Source of the DNA: an uncultured Porphyromonadaceae bacterium
GTDB lineage: Bacteria > Bacteroidota > Bacteroidia > Bacteroidales > Muribaculaceae
Length of the DNA stretch: 9,256 bases
Reading direction: 5' to 3'
Assembly (NCBI GenBank): GCA_902461565.1
Contig: CABPYL010000061.1
Coordinates: 1-9,256, forward strand
The notes beneath the pieces were generated by a model that did not search any database, was not told where the DNA came from, and saw nothing but the letters and a program-made list of their open reading frames with translations. Below, piece after piece: positions 7,586 to 9,256 of this stretch (position 1 is the first letter of the stretch; the number at the start of each line of letters is the position of its first letter). Made by a program: the position numbers and the translations under genes.

Positions 7586-9064
7586 ATGAAAGACCATAAT
7601 CTTTGCATTTACAATTCGATGAGCCGGTGCAAGGAGCGTTTCACGCCTCTGCACGAAGGTATGGTGGGCATGTATGTATGCGGGCCCACCGTCTACGGCG
7701 ACGGCCACCTCGGCCACGCACGCCCGGCCATCACCTTCGATGTTGTGTACCGCTATCTCTCGCATCTCGGCTACAAGGTGCGCTACGTCCGCAACATCAC
7801 CGACGTGGGTCATCTGGAGCACGATGCCGACGACGGCGAGGACAAAATAGCAAAGAAGGCGCGTCTGGAGCAGCTCGAACCTATGGAGGTGGTGCAGCAC
7901 TATCTCCTGCGCTACCACCGTGCGATGGACGCCCTGAATGTGCTCCCGCCGTCCATCGAGCCGCATGCGTCCGGCCACATCATCGAGCAGATCGAGTATG
8001 TGAAATCTATTCTCGACGCAGGCTACGCCTACGTTAGCGACGGCTCCGTGTATTTCGACGTGCCCAAGTTCAACGCCGATTACGGTTACGGCAAACTGTC
8101 CGGCCGAAACATCGAAGAGTTGCTTGCTACTACGCGCGAACTGGACGGGCAGACCGAAAAACGCAATCCCGCCGACTTCGCCCTGTGGAAGAAGGCTGCG
8201 CCCGAGCATATCATGCACTGGCCTTCGCCCTGGAGTGAAGGTTTCCCCGGGTGGCATCTGGAGTGCTCCACCATGAGCGAGAAATACCTTGGCAGTGAGT
8301 TCGATATCCACGGCGGCGGCATGGACCTGAAATTCCCGCATCACGAGTGCGAGATAGCCCAGTCTGTGGCCCACAACCACAGGCCTGCCGTGCGCTACTG
8401 GATGCACAACAACATGATAACCATCAACGGCAAGAAGATGGGCAAGAGCCTCGGCAACTTTATCACGCTTGACGAGTTCTTCACAGGCTCGCATCCTCTG
8501 CTCACCCAGGCATATTCGCCTATGACCATTCGTTTCTTCATCCTCCAGGCCCACTACCGCGGCACGGTGGATTTCAGCAACGAGGCACTACAGTCGGCCG
8601 AAACTGCTTTGGGTCGCATGCTCGACGGTTACCGCCGCCTGCAGGAACTCAAGACCTCGGCAACTTCTACAATCGACGTTTCCCAACTTGAAAAACGCGC
8701 TTACGAGTCTATGGACGACGATCTGAACACCCCTGTACTTATCAGTGTGCTTTTCGACGCTGTGCGACTTATCAACCAGGTTAAGGATCATGCGGCAACG
8801 GCAACGCAGGAGGATATCGATTTCCTGCGCCGTTTCATGGACACCTTCCTTGTTGAGATTCTGGGTATACGTACCGACAGCGACGGCAGCGGCGACGCGA
8901 GCGCTATGAAGCCCTACCACGATGCAGTAGATCTGCTCCTGCAGATACGCAGCGATGCCAAGAGCCGCAAGGACTGGGCTACTTCCGACCTTATCCGCGA
9001 CCGTATGGCAGCCCTCGGCTTCACCGTCAAGGACACCAAGGATGGCGTGGAATGGTCGCTCTGA
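7586..9064 (+). CDS. cysS: Cysteinyl-tRNA synthetase
   Basis: The 492-residue class I enzyme charges tRNA-Cys with cysteine in the cytoplasm. Visible features are the HIGH-type motif HLGH (residues 41-44), the preceding CGPTVYG block, the KMSKS loop as KMGKS (284-288) and the four zinc ligands expected for cysteine discrimination: Cys32, Cys227, His252 and Glu256. The spacing of the last three and of KMGKS agrees with E. coli CysRS (Cys209, His234, Glu238, KMSKS 266-270, all shifted by 18), while the first ligand is shifted by only 4, placing about 14 extra residues between residues 32 and 227, probably in the acidic/basic stretch HDADDGEDKIAKKARLEQ after NITDVGHLE. The C-terminal helical and anticodon-recognition regions are complete, ending SDLIRDRMAALGFTVKDTK. 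The ATG at 7586 follows DUF3467 by 12 nt. A strong terminator follows, marking it as the last gene of the transcript. Confidence 0.97.
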   Translation: MKDHNLCIYNSMSRCKERFTPLHEGMVGMYVCGPTVYGDGHLGHARPAITFDVVYRYLSHLGYKVRYVRNITDVGHLEHDADDGEDKIAKKARLEQLEPMEVVQHYLLRYHRAMDALNVLPPSIEPHASGHIIEQIEYVKSILDAGYAYVSDGSVYFDVPKFNADYGYGKLSGRNIEELLATTRELDGQTEKRNPADFALWKKAAPEHIMHWPSPWSEGFPGWHLECSTMSEKYLGSEFDIHGGGMDLKFPHHECEIAQSVAHNHRPAVRYWMHNNMITINGKKMGKSLGNFITLDEFFTGSHPLLTQAYSPMTIRFFILQAHYRGTVDFSNEALQSAETALGRMLDGYRRLQELKTSATSTIDVSQLEKRAYESMDDDLNTPVLISVLFDAVRLINQVKDHAATATQEDIDFLRRFMDTFLVEILGIRTDSDGSGDASAMKPYHDAVDLLLQIRSDAKSRKDWATSDLIRDRMAALGFTVKDTKDGVEWSL

Positions 9065-9086
9065 CTACCGAATAGAAAATCATTTC

Positions 9087-9116
9087 CAGGCCCGGCAGCT
9101 ACTCTTGCCGGGCCTG
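9087..9116 (+). terminator. Intrinsic terminator after cysS
   Basis: CAGGCCCGGCA (9087-9097) and TGCCGGGCCTG (9106-9116) form a perfect 11-bp GC-rich stem with an 8-nt loop, starting 22 nt after the cysS stop. The following TTGTTAT is only moderately T-rich. The GC-rich hairpin at an operon end supports Rho-independent termination. The stem would also form from the opposite strand, where AAATGATTTTCTATT follows, so it may be bidirectional. Confidence 0.85.
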
Positions 9117-9152
9117 TTGTTATAGCTATAGAAACTAAATAGCTGCCATAGA

Positions 9153-9179
9153 TTTTTGACTTTTTGACCTAAAGTCAAA
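9153..9179. repeat. Tandem TTTTTGAC pair and overlapping 9-bp inverted repeat
   Basis: TTTTTGAC occurs twice head to tail (9153-9160, 9161-9168). Overlapping it, TTTGACTTT (9155-9163) and AAAGTCAAA (9171-9179) are perfect inverted arms around a 7-nt spacer. The block lies in non-coding DNA beyond the cysS terminator. It could be a protein-binding site for a gene beyond the window or a weak RNA hairpin; no T-tract follows, so it is not an obvious terminator. Confidence 0.6.
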
Positions 9180-9256
9180 GTCGAAACGCAATTTTCCACC
9201 TGGATAGCCCCATATATTTTGAGGCCGCAGGGTTGAAACGGCTATCGGTGGGGATG
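9180..9256. other. Non-coding tail with a 7-bp inverted repeat
   Basis: No convincing gene begins here. GATAGCC (9203-9209) and GGCTATC (9240-9246) are perfect inverted arms enclosing 30 nt that contain an A/T-rich core and a GAGGCCGCAGGG block. TATATTTTG (9213-9221) resembles the phylum's -7 promoter element TAnnTTTG but has one base too many. The window ends in ATG (9254-9256), which cannot be judged as a start without more sequence. Confidence 0.4.

Noticed and set aside
7184..8554. Long open frame on the minus strand, 456 codons
   Set aside because: It lies antisense to cysS and DUF3467, whose conserved motifs prove the + strand coding. Its translation is rich in His, Val and Ala with no recognisable domain, as expected from antisense codon bias.
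9213..9221. TATATTTTG as a Bacteroidota -7 promoter box
   Set aside because: Spacing differs by one base from TAnnTTTG and no properly spaced TTTG -33 element is visible; kept only as a note.
9231..9239. GGTTGAAAC, resembling the 3' end of many CRISPR repeats
   Set aside because: There is only one copy, with no repeat-spacer pattern and no cas gene.
9254..9256. Terminal ATG as the start of a new gene
   Set aside because: The window ends there, so no coding sequence can be assessed.

Overview
The window reads as ordinary chromosomal DNA from a member of the Bacteroidota, order Bacteroidales; a gut family such as Muribaculaceae is plausible but is only an impression. The evidence is a NigD-like lipoprotein with the acidic surface-export signal typical of the phylum, a DUF3467 protein, a long RecB/AddA-type helicase-nuclease of the Bacteroidales form, and mostly A/T-rich start regions without Shine-Dalgarno sites. 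All recognisable genes lie on the + strand, and codon use looks uniform, so nothing suggests recent transfer. There are no tRNA or rRNA genes, insertion sequences, CRISPR arrays or phage genes.

Layout: positions 1-54 hold the last codons of an unidentified upstream gene. 62-3463 is a double-strand-break repair helicase-nuclease. After a short gap with a tandem heptamer and an unusually good ribosome binding site comes a secreted C69-family dipeptidase (3523-5169). A compact run follows: SlyD-like peptidyl-prolyl isomerase with a cysteine-rich tail (5226-5810), LolD-type ABC ATPase (5825-6508, GTG start), NigD-like surface lipoprotein (6519-7229), DUF3467 protein (7259-7573) and cysteinyl-tRNA synthetase cysS (7586-9064). 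Spacings of 10-29 nt suggest one transcript, closed by a strong 11-bp hairpin terminator at 9087-9116. The last 140 bases are non-coding and contain two inverted repeats, one with a tandem repeat inside it.

Functionally the window mixes housekeeping (recombination repair, cysteine charging) with envelope and protein-quality functions (secreted peptidase, foldase, lipoprotein-type ABC ATPase, lipoprotein). I found no convincing undescribed defence or mobile system. The points most worth a second look are the histidine-free cysteine tail of the SlyD homologue, the foldase/LolD/lipoprotein grouping without a permease, and the structured non-coding DNA after cysS.
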